A DNA stretch of 64,000 nucleotides from AP-15 sp963698995 (lineage in GTDB: Bacteria; Pseudomonadota; Alphaproteobacteria; ATCC43930; CGMCC-115725): the NCBI GenBank assembly GCA_963698995.1, contig CAVOTD010000070.1:1-64000 (forward strand), read 5' to 3'. Every line of letters begins with the position of its first letter. The stretch's first letter is position 1. Below the pieces are notes generated by a model. It did not search any database, had not been told where the DNA came from, and worked only from the letters and a program-made list of their open reading frames with translations. The position numbers and the translations under genes were made by a program. Shown here piece after piece: positions 14,847-24,332 of this stretch.

Positions 14847-15344
14847 ATGAACCGCAGCAAACGGCTGGTCAAAGGGGTGGTGTTGATAAGCGGTCTCGGG
14901 TTGATCGCGGCTGCATTGGCCGGAGCCCGGCCGGTAAGTGCTCAGCCCTATTCCGGTGGGACTACCCCGACAACGGTCGTGATCCGTGGTTCGGATCCCG
15001 CCGCCGCTCCGTCTTCATCCGCTAAAGACACTCCGCCCATAGTGCTTCGCGGCTCGCCACCGGTTGCTGCACAGCCCCCTGCCGCCCAGTATGCCTGCCC
15101 TTCGGGCTACGACTACGATGCAAGCTATGGCTGTGTCGTTCCAGGTAACGCTTACAACCCGTATGATTACGGGTATTGGCCGTATTACGGGTTCGACGAC
15201 TTTGCCTCCGGTCGCCGGCGCCACGGTTTCAGGCGCGGCTTCGCTCATGGCATTGGACGCGGATTCGCGCCTCGTTTTGGTCACCGTATCGCCGGTGGCT
15301 CCGGTCAAGGCTTCGCCCATAGCGGCGGGCTTGGCCACCGCTAA
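14847..15344 (+). CDS. Small secreted Gly/Tyr-rich protein (paralogue B)
   Basis: A 165-residue paralogue of the divergent neighbour. The ATG at 14847 is preceded by CAGGAGGCGGCG, and the product begins MNRSKRLVKGVVLISGLGL, a Sec signal ending near VSAQP. An extra ~50-residue Pro/Ala/Ser-rich segment follows, then CPSGYDYDASYGC, NPYDYGYWPYYGF and an Arg/His/Gly-rich end (RHGFRRGFAHG). The function is unknown. The pair shares a 213 bp divergent promoter region and interrupts the otherwise classical infC-rpmI gene order. Confidence 0.72.
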   Translation: MNRSKRLVKGVVLISGLGLIAAALAGARPVSAQPYSGGTTPTTVVIRGSDPAAAPSSSAKDTPPIVLRGSPPVAAQPPAAQYACPSGYDYDASYGCVVPGNAYNPYDYGYWPYYGFDDFASGRRRHGFRRGFAHGIGRGFAPRFGHRIAGGSGQGFAHSGGLGHR

Positions 15345-15367
15345 GAATCCGTCCGGGGGCTGGCTTG

Positions 15368-15922
15368 CTAGGGCGCCGAGTGAGCGAGCCGGCGGCGGAC
15401 GATGGTGCGGAAGACGGCGTATTGCAGCGCGACCGCGGCGATTTTCGCGCCAACTGCGCCGACCAAAACGAACCAGGCCCAAGTGGCGAGGTCGAAGTAC
15501 AGAGCGATTATCAAATTGGTAATGCCGAGCGCCGCCATCAGCGCCGCCCAGGCGTAGCCGGCGGCCACCATAGTCGCCTCCGACACGTTCTCCCGAGCGA
15601 TCGGAGTGATATAGCGGATCATCCAGCCGCGCCGCAGCATTGCGGCTGCGACCGCAAAATGGACGATGCTCGGCTTGAGCATCATGAACCGAGCGCTTTG
15701 CGTCAGCATCGTCGCCCCGCCTAACACCACGACGACCGCAAGGCTGGTCCATTGCATCGGCTCGATCCGCCGACCGGCAAATTTGAGCCACCCGAATTGG
15801 GCTAGACCCGCGGCTATTGCGGCACCGGCCGCGATGCGGAGATTGCCCGAGACCGCATAGACGATCAAAAACAGGATCGCCGACAGGAAATCGTTGAGGA
15901 GGTGCCAGAGCACCTGCTTCAT
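15368..15922 (-). CDS. YciB/IspA-family inner-membrane septation protein
   Basis: A 184-residue membrane protein with about five hydrophobic spans. Family-like segments include MQWTSLAVVVVLGGATML, then FMMLKPSIVHFAVAAAML and, near the end, LGITNLIIALYFDLATWAWF. YciB proteins link cell division and envelope synthesis in enterobacteria. I chose the ATG at 15922 (MKQVLWHLLNDFLSAILF) because the first span begins there and GGAAGGATCGGAG precedes it; an in-frame start at 15991 would overlap infC. It lies 68 bp after infC, probably on the same transcript. Confidence 0.75.
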   Translation of the reverse strand: MKQVLWHLLNDFLSAILFLIVYAVSGNLRIAAGAAIAAGLAQFGWLKFAGRRIEPMQWTSLAVVVVLGGATMLTQSARFMMLKPSIVHFAVAAAMLRRGWMIRYITPIARENVSEATMVAAGYAWAALMAALGITNLIIALYFDLATWAWFVLVGAVGAKIAAVALQYAVFRTIVRRRLAHSAP

Positions 15923-15990
15923 CGCCGGCTCCGATCCTTCCCGACCGACCGTCAGAACCTCCCGCGAGCCGCCGATGGCCGGCACTGCCA

Positions 15991-16527
15991 CTATTTGGGC
16001 GACATGACCATCGTCATCTGGCGGCCCTCCATTCGCGGCATCTGCTCGACCTTGGCAATCTCGTCGAGATCGTCCCGCACGCGAACGAGGACATCCATGC
16101 CCAATTCCTGGTGCGCGAGCTCACGCCCGCGGAACCGCATGGTTACTTTGACCTTGTCGCCTTCTTCGATGAATTTGACCATGCTGCGCCGCTTGACCTC
16201 GTAATCGTGATCATCGATGCTGGGGCGCAGCTTAATCTCTTTGACTTCTATGATCTTTTGTTTCTTACGCGCTTCGTTCTTTTTCTTCTGCTCTTCGTAT
16301 TTGAACTTGCCGAAGTCCAAAATTTTGCACACCGGGGGATCGGCATTTGGCGCTATTTCGACAAGATCGAGGCCGGCATCGGCTGCCATGGTCAGCGCGT
16401 CGTTGCGCCCGACAACTCCCACCATCTGCCCCTTCTCATCGACGAGGCGCACGCGCATGACGCCGATTTCGTCATTGATACGGGGTCCCTCGCGGGTGGG
16501 CGTAAAATTCATCGGTGGTCTGGCTAT
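15991..16527 (-). CDS. infC: Translation initiation factor IF-3
   Basis: IF-3 of about 178 residues, with the N-domain segment GPRINDEIGVMRVRLVDEKGQ, the linker KFKYEEQKKKNEARKKQK and the C-domain VKEIKLRPSIDDHDYEVK. It prevents premature subunit joining and proofreads start codons. The first ATG in frame is 16512, but the strong AGAGGAG lies 22 bases before it. An in-frame ATA at 16527-16525 is only 7 bases after GGAG. IF-3 genes are known to use rare AUU/AUA-type start codons for autoregulation, so I annotate 16527; the alternative is ATG 16512. It follows thrS by 54 bp. Confidence 0.93.
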   Translation of the reverse strand: MARPPMNFTPTREGPRINDEIGVMRVRLVDEKGQMVGVVGRNDALTMAADAGLDLVEIAPNADPPVCKILDFGKFKYEEQKKKNEARKKQKIIEVKEIKLRPSIDDHDYEVKRRSMVKFIEEGDKVKVTMRFRGRELAHQELGMDVLVRVRDDLDEIAKVEQMPRMEGRQMTMVMSPK

Positions 16528-16581
16528 TTACAATCTCCTCTTGGCGGTTGAAGGGGTTCGTCCACAACAACGGCGCGCCGG

Positions 16582-18591
16582 TCAGGACGACGACGGTACC
16601 GCCGCTTCCTCCTTCAATCTAGCAACGGCTTCGCCAAGCGCAAGGGCTTCCTGCTCCTTGCCGCCGAGCCGCCGCAGCGCAACCGATCGGTTTGCCGCCT
16701 CGCGTCGCCCGACAACCAGCATGATCGGGACTTTGGCGAGGCTGTGTTCGCGAACTTTGTATGTGATCTTCTCGTTGCCGGTGTCGGGGACCGCCCGGAG
16801 CCCGGCAGACGCGCATTCGCGAGCGACCTCACCGGCGTAATCCGCCGCCTCCGCAGTTATGCTCGCCACGACGATCTGGACGGGCGCCAGCCACAGCGGG
16901 AACCGACCGGCGTAGTGCTCGATCAGGATGCCGATGAAGCGCTCGACCGAGCCCAGGATCGCGCGGTGCAGCATGTACGGCGCATGGCGCCCGCCATCCT
17001 CGCCGACATAGCTCGCGCCGAGTCGCTCCGGCATCATGAAATCGAGCTGCAACGTACCGCATTGCCAATCGCGGCCTAACGCGTCGCGCAAGTCGAATTC
17101 CAGCTTCGGGCCGTAGAAGGCGCCTTCGCCGGGGTTCAACGTGTAGGAAAGGCCGGCGTCCTTGACTGCTTCCTCCAGATCCTGTTCGGCGAGATCCCAA
17201 TAGACCTCACCACCGAGGCGCTGGGGGGGGCGGGTCGCGAGTTTGACAGCAACATCGTCGAAGCCGAAATCGTGATAGACTGAAAGTAGCAGTTTGCAGA
17301 AGGCGATCGCCTCCGACTTGACTTGGCTATCCCCCTGCGCCTGGGAATCAGGCCTTACGCAGAAAATATGGGCGTCGTCCTGGGTGAAGGCGCGCACTCG
17401 CATGATGCCGTGCAGCGCACCCGAGGGCTCGTTGCGGTGGCAGCTGCCGAATTCGGCGAGTCGCAACGGCAATTCGCGATAGCTGCGCAGCCGGTTGCGG
17501 AAGATCAGCACATGTCCTGGGCAGTTCATCGGCTTCAAAGCGAGGATCTTTTCGTCTCGACTTTCCGCGATGAACATGTTCTCGCCAAAGTTTTCCCAGT
17601 GCCCGGAGGCCTCCCAGAGGCTCCGGTCGAGTAGTTGCGGACCCCTGACCTCGAGGTATCCGGCGGCATCGAGCCGCATGCGAATATAGTTTTCGATGAT
17701 GCGAAATAGCGTCCATCCCTTCGGATGCCAAAACACACTGCCGACCGCCTCTTCGCCGATGTGGAACAGGTCGAGCTCACGCCCGAGCCGGCGGTGATCT
17801 CGGCGCTCCGCCTCTTCGAGCTGGAAGAGGTATTGATCGAGCTCCTTTTGGCTCGCCCAGGCGGTGCCGTAAACACGCTGCAGCTGGGCATTCCTCGGGT
17901 CGCCGCGCCAATAGGCGCCCGCGACATTCATTAGTTTGAAAGCCTGGCCGAGATACCCGGTCGAAGGCAGGTGGGGACCGCTACAGAGATCGACGAAACC
18001 ACCTTGCCGATAGAGGCTGATTTCCTCTCCTTCACGGATCTCGCCAATGTATTCGGCCTTGTAGCTCTCACCGATCTCGCGGAAGAAGGCGACAGCCGCA
18101 TCGCGGTCCCAGACCTCACGAGTGATTCTCTCGTCACGTCGCACGATGTCGCGCATCCGAGCCTCGATCCGGCCGAGATCTTCGGGTGTGAACGGCTCGG
18201 CGCGGGCGAAATCGTAATAGAACCCGCTGTCAGTCGCCGGCCCGAAGGTGACCTGGGTGTCGGGGTAGAGCTCCTTGACCGCCTCGGCCATCACATGCGC
18301 CGCATCGTGGCGCAGGATTTCGAGCCCATCCTTCGTGTCGCGCGTGACGATCGCGACGGCGGCGTCGCGATCGACTAAGCGCGCCAGATCGCGCGGCCTG
18401 CCGTCGACCCGAACGGCGATGGCCGCCTTCGCGAGACCCGGCCCGATCGCGGCTGCGATTTCGGCGCCGGTAACGGGCCCCGCGAATTCTAGGCGTTTGC
18501 CGTCAGGCAGTGTGACGGTGATCGGCGCGGCACTGACGGCTGCACGAGACACGGACGGTTTCGAAACGTAAGAAATGTTGTGATCGCTCAT
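16582..18591 (-). CDS. thrS: Threonine-tRNA ligase
   Basis: A 669-residue synthetase of normal bacterial length. In order it has a TGS domain (ITVTLPDGKRLEF onward, about 24-85), the editing domain with HDAAHVMAEAV, the class II catalytic core (RVRAFTQDDAHIFC, MNCPGHVLIF with the zinc-ligand Cys, APYMLHRAILGSVERF) and the C-terminal anticodon-binding domain (PVQIVVASITAEAADYAGEVA). The first ~20 residues are less conserved. It heads the thrS-infC gene pair. Confidence 0.97.
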   Translation of the reverse strand: MSDHNISYVSKPSVSRAAVSAAPITVTLPDGKRLEFAGPVTGAEIAAAIGPGLAKAAIAVRVDGRPRDLARLVDRDAAVAIVTRDTKDGLEILRHDAAHVMAEAVKELYPDTQVTFGPATDSGFYYDFARAEPFTPEDLGRIEARMRDIVRRDERITREVWDRDAAVAFFREIGESYKAEYIGEIREGEEISLYRQGGFVDLCSGPHLPSTGYLGQAFKLMNVAGAYWRGDPRNAQLQRVYGTAWASQKELDQYLFQLEEAERRDHRRLGRELDLFHIGEEAVGSVFWHPKGWTLFRIIENYIRMRLDAAGYLEVRGPQLLDRSLWEASGHWENFGENMFIAESRDEKILALKPMNCPGHVLIFRNRLRSYRELPLRLAEFGSCHRNEPSGALHGIMRVRAFTQDDAHIFCVRPDSQAQGDSQVKSEAIAFCKLLLSVYHDFGFDDVAVKLATRPPQRLGGEVYWDLAEQDLEEAVKDAGLSYTLNPGEGAFYGPKLEFDLRDALGRDWQCGTLQLDFMMPERLGASYVGEDGGRHAPYMLHRAILGSVERFIGILIEHYAGRFPLWLAPVQIVVASITAEAADYAGEVARECASAGLRAVPDTGNEKITYKVREHSLAKVPIMLVVGRREAANRSVALRRLGGKEQEALALGEAVARLKEEAAVPSSS

Positions 18592-18926
18592 GATCGATTA
18601 AGACTCGCGGCTAACTGCCTTGCGCGATACGCGCCATACTCTGACATGAATCTTACTGTTCCGCCACTTGGTGATATGGGAAGGGCCGATCGAGGCGCAA
18701 GAGCGGAGCTCCAATCGGCCAGGTTCGGATTCAGCATCGCGACGCCGGAAGAGCAGAAACACCAGCTAGACAAGAGTGAGCGGAACGAGAAGGTCAGGCG
18801 CCGTTGTCACGACGTTGCAGAGATGGGATGATTTCCGCGAGGGAAATCGTCGGTGTCTAGCGGCCGTCGGCTACGGGTAGCCGCTACTCTGTGCCGTGGC
18901 AGCGAGCTTTTCTCCCACCGCGCGCC
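18592..18926. other. Intergenic region upstream of thrS
   Basis: About 335 bp between the 5' end of thrS and the 3' end of the neighbouring glycosyltransferase gene. I see no convincing coding frame, hairpin or known leader. It presumably contains the thrS promoter. Confidence 0.5.
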
Positions 18927-20198
18927 TCATTCTCCGGCGAATGACATCGCGCCGGAGCGTGTGGTCAGAGCCAACTTCAACTCGGAGCGGAGGATCTCGG
19001 TTGCTGCCTTGATGCTGTACGACCGCGTCACGAGTTCGCGACCTGCCATTCCCACACGCTCGGCAAATGGCGGATCATTCACTAGCATCAAATAGCATTG
19101 AACAAACTCTTCCGGCCCCGCCGCTATCAGGCAGTGCCGCATCGGTTCTACCGAAAGACCGCTCACCGCATCTGGGAGCGCAACCACCGGAAGACCGCAA
19201 GCCATTGCTTCGAGCACCTTCGTCTTGATCCCGGTGCCCGAAATTATCGGTGCGAAAAATACTTGGTGCTTTTTCAGTGCTTCATACAGGTTAGGTACAT
19301 ATCCAAGAAAGTGAATGGTCGGATGCTCTAGACCGCTTTTGAGGAGTTCTGGGCAGACGCCTATAATGGATAGTCGCGGCGGCTCGACATTCAGCCGAGC
19401 GAAAGCAGGAAGCACTTGCTCGACATAGACTCGAAGCGCCTCGAGATTCGGCTGATAGGTCAGGCCGCCAGTAAAGACGGCCGACATCGGGCGACGCGAC
19501 AAGCCGTCTATCGAATACTCGGGGACTGGAACGGTGACTGGCATGCAAAATACCCGGCGTCGGGTCCGTTCAGCAAGGCTCTTGGCTTCCTGCGGCGAGC
19601 GTAAGCTGCTGGATAAGGATTTATTGGTCCAATAGACCTCGCGAGACGCGAGCACCCTCGCCTCGCGTTCAAGTAAAATCCGAAAGAGGCAACGGGCGGC
19701 AGACCGCAGATAAACTGGGACCGAGCCGGTGAGATATCCCAGGATGTTCTCGCTTCCAGAGCCCCGTGTCGTCCACATGCGATATCGGTCCGAAAGCAAA
19801 TCCTCATGATCGAGCATCCACGGTACGCCGGCTCCTTCAGCGTAGGGCGCCGTTCGGATCATGTCGGCGATGATGAATTCGGTAGCGTGCACCCGGCAAA
19901 TTTCGTGCACACGTCGGAACGTGCGGCTTTCCAGATATAAGCATTCGTTAATGCTCTTCCGTTCCGTTAAGCCGTATTTGATAAAGTTGGTAAAGATCGT
20001 CCAGTACGATGGAAGCGGCAGGTAATAGATCTTTACATCAAGGTCCTCGTAGTCGGCAACGTCACCGGGTACCGAAAACGCGGCCACCGTCACCTGGTGA
20101 CCTAAGGCACTGAGGGCTTGGATATACGTTCTCATCCCCATTTTATGGCCGTGCATTTGGCCATGTGGAGCTCGGGTGGCTATAAACAAAATGCGCAT
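18927..20198 (-). CDS. Glycosyltransferase, GT4-type (GT-B fold)
   Basis: A 423-residue glycosyltransferase. The start MRILFIATRAPHGQMHGHK is a typical GT4 N-terminus, and the C-terminal nucleotide-sugar domain shows MSAVFTGGLTYQPNLEAL, IHFLGYVPNLYEALKKHQVFFAP and GTGIKTKVLEAMACGLPVVALP with the E-x7-E-like pattern. It resembles sugar transferases of exopolysaccharide loci. Base composition is visibly lower in GC than the flanking thrS and GMC genes, suggesting acquisition. No other polysaccharide gene directly adjoins it, so the product is unknown. Confidence 0.88.
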   Translation of the reverse strand: MRILFIATRAPHGQMHGHKMGMRTYIQALSALGHQVTVAAFSVPGDVADYEDLDVKIYYLPLPSYWTIFTNFIKYGLTERKSINECLYLESRTFRRVHEICRVHATEFIIADMIRTAPYAEGAGVPWMLDHEDLLSDRYRMWTTRGSGSENILGYLTGSVPVYLRSAARCLFRILLEREARVLASREVYWTNKSLSSSLRSPQEAKSLAERTRRRVFCMPVTVPVPEYSIDGLSRRPMSAVFTGGLTYQPNLEALRVYVEQVLPAFARLNVEPPRLSIIGVCPELLKSGLEHPTIHFLGYVPNLYEALKKHQVFFAPIISGTGIKTKVLEAMACGLPVVALPDAVSGLSVEPMRHCLIAAGPEEFVQCYLMLVNDPPFAERVGMAGRELVTRSYSIKAATEILRSELKLALTTRSGAMSFAGE

Positions 20199-20710
20199 TC
20201 ACGGTCCCAGATCATCTGCCGTCCGCTTTTAATAGCTAAGGATTCCCGCTCTAGCAAAGCCCGAGCAAGGCTCGCGGAATGCGGCATTTTTGACTCACCT
20301 GCAGGATGTTGACAACCGGCACAGCACAATTGGTGATGTACGGAAGCTATGTGGCAGCGGTATTACGCAAGGGAACCGCGCGGTAACGGTTGCCGGGCTG
20401 TCGAGATTCCCTGACAAATAAGTTCGCGTCTCGACAGCTGTTTCGTTAACTAATTAACTAATTCAGGTGCACAGATACTTGGCCGCCAGCCCGGCAATTG
20501 TCGCCTCGACCCGCAACGCCTCGGGCACGATCGTTGTCTCCAATCCGGCATCCAGGCTTGCGTGCTATTCCTTATCCTGTCCACCCCCCCTCGCCGGCCT
20601 GGGGCAAACTCGCTTTACCCTGTGGTCGTATTTTCGGGCTCCGCTCTCCGCTCTCTCAAACTGCGGATTTTGGACGAGTGCGGGAACATCACGGCCGAGA
20701 CGCCGACCAA
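20199..20710. other. Intergenic region of about 510 bp
   Basis: A gap between the 3' end of the GMC oxidoreductase and the 5' end of the GT4 gene, with relatively AT-rich stretches such as TTAACTAATTAACTAATTC near 20450. I see no supported gene, tRNA or terminator. The promoter of the GT4 gene is expected here. Confidence 0.5.
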
Positions 20711-22348
20711 TTACGCTGCCGTTCGGGCATCTTCGAGTATAATGTCCGAGGCTTTCTCGCCAATCATGATCGATGGGGCGTTGGTGTTGCCCGCCGGGAT
20801 CGAGGGCATGATCGAGGCGTCCGCGACGCGCAGCCGGCCGATGCCGCGAACCCGCAGGCGCGGATCTAATACTGCCGCCTTGTCCTCTCCCATGCGGCAG
20901 GTCCCCACCGGGTGCAGGTTCGACAGACCGTTCGCCCGGATCGTGGCCTCGAAATCCCGGTCGGTTACAACATCCGACCCGGGCAGGATTTCTTCGGCCA
21001 CATAATCAGCCAGCGCCGGCTGCTGGGCGATTTTTCGTGCCAGCCGCATGCCGGCGGTCAGCGCCCGAACATCATCGCCGCTTTGCAGAAAATTGAAGCG
21101 GATTGCCGGCGGCGCGAGAGGGTCCGCGCTCTTAAGCCGGACACTGCCGCGAGCCTCCGGGCGCAGATGGACGACGTAGACACTGAACCCGGGGAACGGA
21201 TGCGCCCGCACTCCGCCCTCGTCGCGTTCAGCGACGCTCCAATTCATAAAGTTGAGCTGCAGGTCGGGCCGATCGAACCTCGCATCGCTGCGGGCGAAGG
21301 CCCCGGCGCAAACGCCATTGTTGGCCAGCGGGCCGGACCGGAACAGAAGGTATTGTGCACCAGCCAAGCCTCGTCGAACAAAGCTGTTGGCCATCTGGTT
21401 TAGCGTGATCCGCTTAGTGGACCGGAAAACAAGCCGGACGTTGAAATGGTCTTGCAAGCCAGCCCCTACCGCCGGCATGTCGCGTATTAAGGAGATGCCG
21501 AATTCGCGCAAAAGTTCCCCTGGCCCCAATCCCGATAATTGCAACAGTTGCGGTGAGTTGAACGCGCCACCGCAGATGATCACCTCGCCGCGCGCCCGCG
21601 CTGTCTGCAGCACCCCCTCAGCGACGAAGCTGACCCCGACAGCCCGGCCATCTTCAATAAGAATGCGGGTCGCGTGCGCGTTGGTCCGGACCGCGAGATT
21701 TCGCCGCATTCGCGCTGGGCGCAGATAGGCTGCCGCCGTGCTCCAGCGGCGACTTTGGTTCGTGGTGCTCTGGAAATAGCCCGCGCCCTCTTGCCGTGCA
21801 CCATTGAAGTCGTGATTGGCAGGCAGTCCTGCCTCAATTGCTGCAGCGATCCAACGATCCGCCAGCTCCCAGCGCGTCAGCGGATCTGAGACGCGAAGCG
21901 GGCCGCCCGCGCCGTGGAACGCATCCGGACCCCGCTCCTGATCTTCGGCCTTTTTGAAATATGGCAACACGCTGTCCCAGTCCCAGCCGGTGCAGCCTCG
22001 TTGCCGCCACTCATCGTAGTCGGCCGGATTGCCCCGCATATAGACCATACCGTTGATCGAGCTGGTGCCGCCCAGCACCTTGCCGCGGGGCTGGTACAGC
22101 GGCCGGCCGCCCAGCTCTGGTTCCGGCTCGCTTTCATACATCCAGTTGACGCGCGGGTTGGCGAACAGCCGCGACGACGCCATCGGTACTTGGATCCATG
22201 GATTGCGATCTTTGTCACCGGCTTCCAACAATAGCACCCGGTAGCGTCCCGACTCGCTGAGCCGCGCCGCGACGACGCAGCCCGCCGATCCGGCGCCGGT
22301 CACGATGTAGTCGAAGGTGTCGTCTCCGTCGTCATCGAGCATTGCCAT
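20711..22348 (-). CDS. GMC-family FAD-dependent oxidoreductase (choline/alcohol dehydrogenase-like)
   Basis: A 545-residue flavoprotein. It has the N-terminal FAD-binding GAGSAGCVVAARL, the GMC signature 1 region GGTSSINGMVYMRGNPADYDEW, GGAFNSPQLLQLSGLGP and a C-terminal catalytic region NLHPVGTCRMGEDKAAVLDP, then PAGNTNAPSIMIGEKASDII. Members oxidise alcohols, including choline; without betaine genes nearby the substrate is open. Its ATG overlaps the stop of the upstream glycosyltransferase (TAATG), which indicates one operon. Confidence 0.92.
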   Translation of the reverse strand: MAMLDDDGDDTFDYIVTGAGSAGCVVAARLSESGRYRVLLLEAGDKDRNPWIQVPMASSRLFANPRVNWMYESEPEPELGGRPLYQPRGKVLGGTSSINGMVYMRGNPADYDEWRQRGCTGWDWDSVLPYFKKAEDQERGPDAFHGAGGPLRVSDPLTRWELADRWIAAAIEAGLPANHDFNGARQEGAGYFQSTTNQSRRWSTAAAYLRPARMRRNLAVRTNAHATRILIEDGRAVGVSFVAEGVLQTARARGEVIICGGAFNSPQLLQLSGLGPGELLREFGISLIRDMPAVGAGLQDHFNVRLVFRSTKRITLNQMANSFVRRGLAGAQYLLFRSGPLANNGVCAGAFARSDARFDRPDLQLNFMNWSVAERDEGGVRAHPFPGFSVYVVHLRPEARGSVRLKSADPLAPPAIRFNFLQSGDDVRALTAGMRLARKIAQQPALADYVAEEILPGSDVVTDRDFEATIRANGLSNLHPVGTCRMGEDKAAVLDPRLRVRGIGRLRVADASIMPSIPAGNTNAPSIMIGEKASDIILEDARTAA

Positions 22349-23544
22349 TACGCGGCCGCGCCGAACTCCGTCGACTGCGGAAACAGCAGCTCTTCATAGA
22401 CTTCGATGGTGCGAGAGCACATCGTCTCGCGGCGGAAATGAGCGGCAACATGCGCAACGGCGCGCCCGGCTAAGGCCCCGCGCTCGCTTGCGCCGAGTGA
22501 AAGCGCCTTGCCGATCGCCGCGGCGAGCGCCAGGGGATCGGATGCCGGCACGAGCCATCCAGTGTCACCGGGGATGATCGTCTCGCGCGCGCCGCCATGA
22601 TCGGTGGCGACGACCGGGCGCCCCATCGCCTGGGCTTCGACGATGATGCGGCCGAACCCTTCGGGGTCGCTCGAGGCCGAGACGACGACGTCGGCCAGCA
22701 TGTACACGGCCGGCATGTCCCGGCAGTCCTCGACGATGCGAAAGACGCCGGCGAGCCCTCGGCCCTCGATCGCCGCCTCAAGCTCGCGACGAAAACCGCG
22801 ACGCTGCTCGGAGCCGACGAGAATACAGCATATCTCCCGCCGGCCGAGGGCTGCGATCGCGGCGATGAAATCGAGGCCGCCCTTCCATCGTGTCAGCCGG
22901 CCGGGAAGCATCACTACGGGCGCCCCGTCGGGCAGCCGCCACTGGCGGGCGAGGTTGGCAATGCGCGCCGCACCGACCCGGGCGGGGTTGAAGATCTCGA
23001 GATCGACGCCGCGCGGGATGATGCGCAACCGGTCGGGGCCGATGCCATAGACGCTCGCGGCATGGTCAGCGACGAAGCGCGAAATCGCGATGATCCGTTC
23101 GCCGCGCGCCATGACGGAATTATACCGGCGCTTGAGCGCGGCACGCGCGTCATAAGCATTATGGAAGGTGGTGACAAAATGCGCCCCGGTGGCGCGCGCT
23201 GCCGACCAGGCGCTCCACGCCGGGGCCCGGCTGCGGGCGTGAACAATGTCGATGCCGAGTTGCGGGATCAGCCCCACCAAGGCATGGGCGTTGCGGCGCA
23301 TGATCAGAGGGTTTTTCGCGGCGAGCGGCAGGGTCAGGTGGCGGGCTCCGGCTCGCGCCACGTCGCGCTCCAATGGCCCACCGCTCGACGCGACATAAGA
23401 GATCCACCCGGCGGCCGCCAGCGCTCCCGCCAATTCGACGGTGCCGCGCTCGGCCCCACCGGAGACAAGGCTTGGCAGGATCTGCAGCACCGCCGGTGGG
23501 CGGCCGGTGGAGGAAGCCGCTAGGATGCTATTCTCGGCGCTCAT
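22348..23544 (-). CDS. Glycosyltransferase, GT4-type
   Basis: A 398-residue GT-B enzyme. It starts with a PSLVSGGAERGTVELAGAL loop typical of GT4 acceptor domains. The donor domain follows, with PGRLTRWKGGLDFIAAIA, then YMLADVVVSASSDPEGFGR and VEAQAMGRPVVATDHGG, including the Glu of the E-x7-E motif. It overlaps the GMC oxidoreductase start by one base and is divergent from an alpha/beta-hydrolase gene 24 bp away. It is probably involved in lipopolysaccharide or glycolipid synthesis; the sugar is unknown. Confidence 0.9.
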   Translation of the reverse strand: MSAENSILAASSTGRPPAVLQILPSLVSGGAERGTVELAGALAAAGWISYVASSGGPLERDVARAGARHLTLPLAAKNPLIMRRNAHALVGLIPQLGIDIVHARSRAPAWSAWSAARATGAHFVTTFHNAYDARAALKRRYNSVMARGERIIAISRFVADHAASVYGIGPDRLRIIPRGVDLEIFNPARVGAARIANLARQWRLPDGAPVVMLPGRLTRWKGGLDFIAAIAALGRREICCILVGSEQRRGFRRELEAAIEGRGLAGVFRIVEDCRDMPAVYMLADVVVSASSDPEGFGRIIVEAQAMGRPVVATDHGGARETIIPGDTGWLVPASDPLALAAAIGKALSLGASERGALAGRAVAHVAAHFRRETMCSRTIEVYEELLFPQSTEFGAAA

Positions 23545-23568
23545 TCCACTGTGCCGCCAGACCCTCCG

Positions 23569-24318
23569 ATGAGTGCGCCCGACATACTAACACGCCATAG
23601 TGGTGCGACAATCGCCTACCGCCGGGTTGCCGGATCTGTCCCGGGCGTCATGTTCCTCGGCGGATTCCGATCCAACATGACCGGCACCAAGGCCCTGTAT
23701 TTGGATGATTATTGCCGCCGCCGCGGCAGGGCCTTTGTGCGCTTTGATTATTTCGGCCACGGCGCGTCGAGCGGCGATGTTGCAACCGGCACGATCGGCG
23801 GTTGGGCCGAAGACGCAATTGCGGTTCTCGATTCGGTGGCCGAAGGCCGCCAGATCCTGATCGGATCCAGCATGGGCGGATGGCTCATGCTGCTCTTGGC
23901 GCTGGCCCGACCGGAGCGCGTCCATGCCCTCGTCGGCATCGCCGCAGCCCCCGATTTCACCGAAGATCTTGTCTGGCCGAGGCTCGATCTGCGGCAGCAG
24001 CAGGAGCTGCGCGATGCCGGCGCGGTTACCGTGCCCTCCGAATACGACCCGTCCGGCTACGCCTATCGGCTGGGCCTGTTCGAGGAGGCCAAGCGCCATC
24101 TCGTGATGCGCCGGGAGATCGCGCTCGACTGCCCCGTGCGTCTTCTGCACGGCCAGCGCGACGCCTCCGTGCCGTGGCAGACTAGCGTCGCCTTGGCCGA
24201 ACGCTTCAGCAGCGGCGACGTCGTGGTCACCCTGGTCAAGGGCGGCGACCACCGGCTTTCGCGGGAAGCCGATCTCGAACGGCTCGGCCGAACTTTGGAC
24301 GAGCTCACAAGCGATTGA
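23569..24318 (+). CDS. Alpha/beta-hydrolase (ABHD10/palmitoyl-thioesterase-like)
   Basis: A 249-residue alpha/beta-hydrolase with LGGFRSNMTGTKALYLD, the RFDYFGHGASSG segment, nucleophile elbow GSSMGGW (Ser101), an acid in LLHGQRDASVPW and His in KGGDHRLSREADLE. This pattern matches small serine hydrolases similar to mitochondrial ABHD10 (acyl-protein thioesterase). I use the ATG at 23569; a GTG at 23551 would add six residues and neither has a clear ribosome-binding site. It converges on the S9 peptidase gene. Confidence 0.88.
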   Translation: MSAPDILTRHSGATIAYRRVAGSVPGVMFLGGFRSNMTGTKALYLDDYCRRRGRAFVRFDYFGHGASSGDVATGTIGGWAEDAIAVLDSVAEGRQILIGSSMGGWLMLLLALARPERVHALVGIAAAPDFTEDLVWPRLDLRQQQELRDAGAVTVPSEYDPSGYAYRLGLFEEAKRHLVMRREIALDCPVRLLHGQRDASVPWQTSVALAERFSSGDVVVTLVKGGDHRLSREADLERLGRTLDELTSD

Positions 24319-24332
24319 AGAGCCGGTATCGC

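Noticed and set aside
16532..16534. AUU start codon for infC at 16534
   Set aside because: It is out of frame with IF-3 and directly abuts the ribosome-binding site; the in-frame ATA at 16527 fits better.
22597..23523. 308-codon open frame on the plus strand
   Set aside because: Antisense to a well-supported GT4 gene and Asp/Gly/Arg-rich in shadow fashion.
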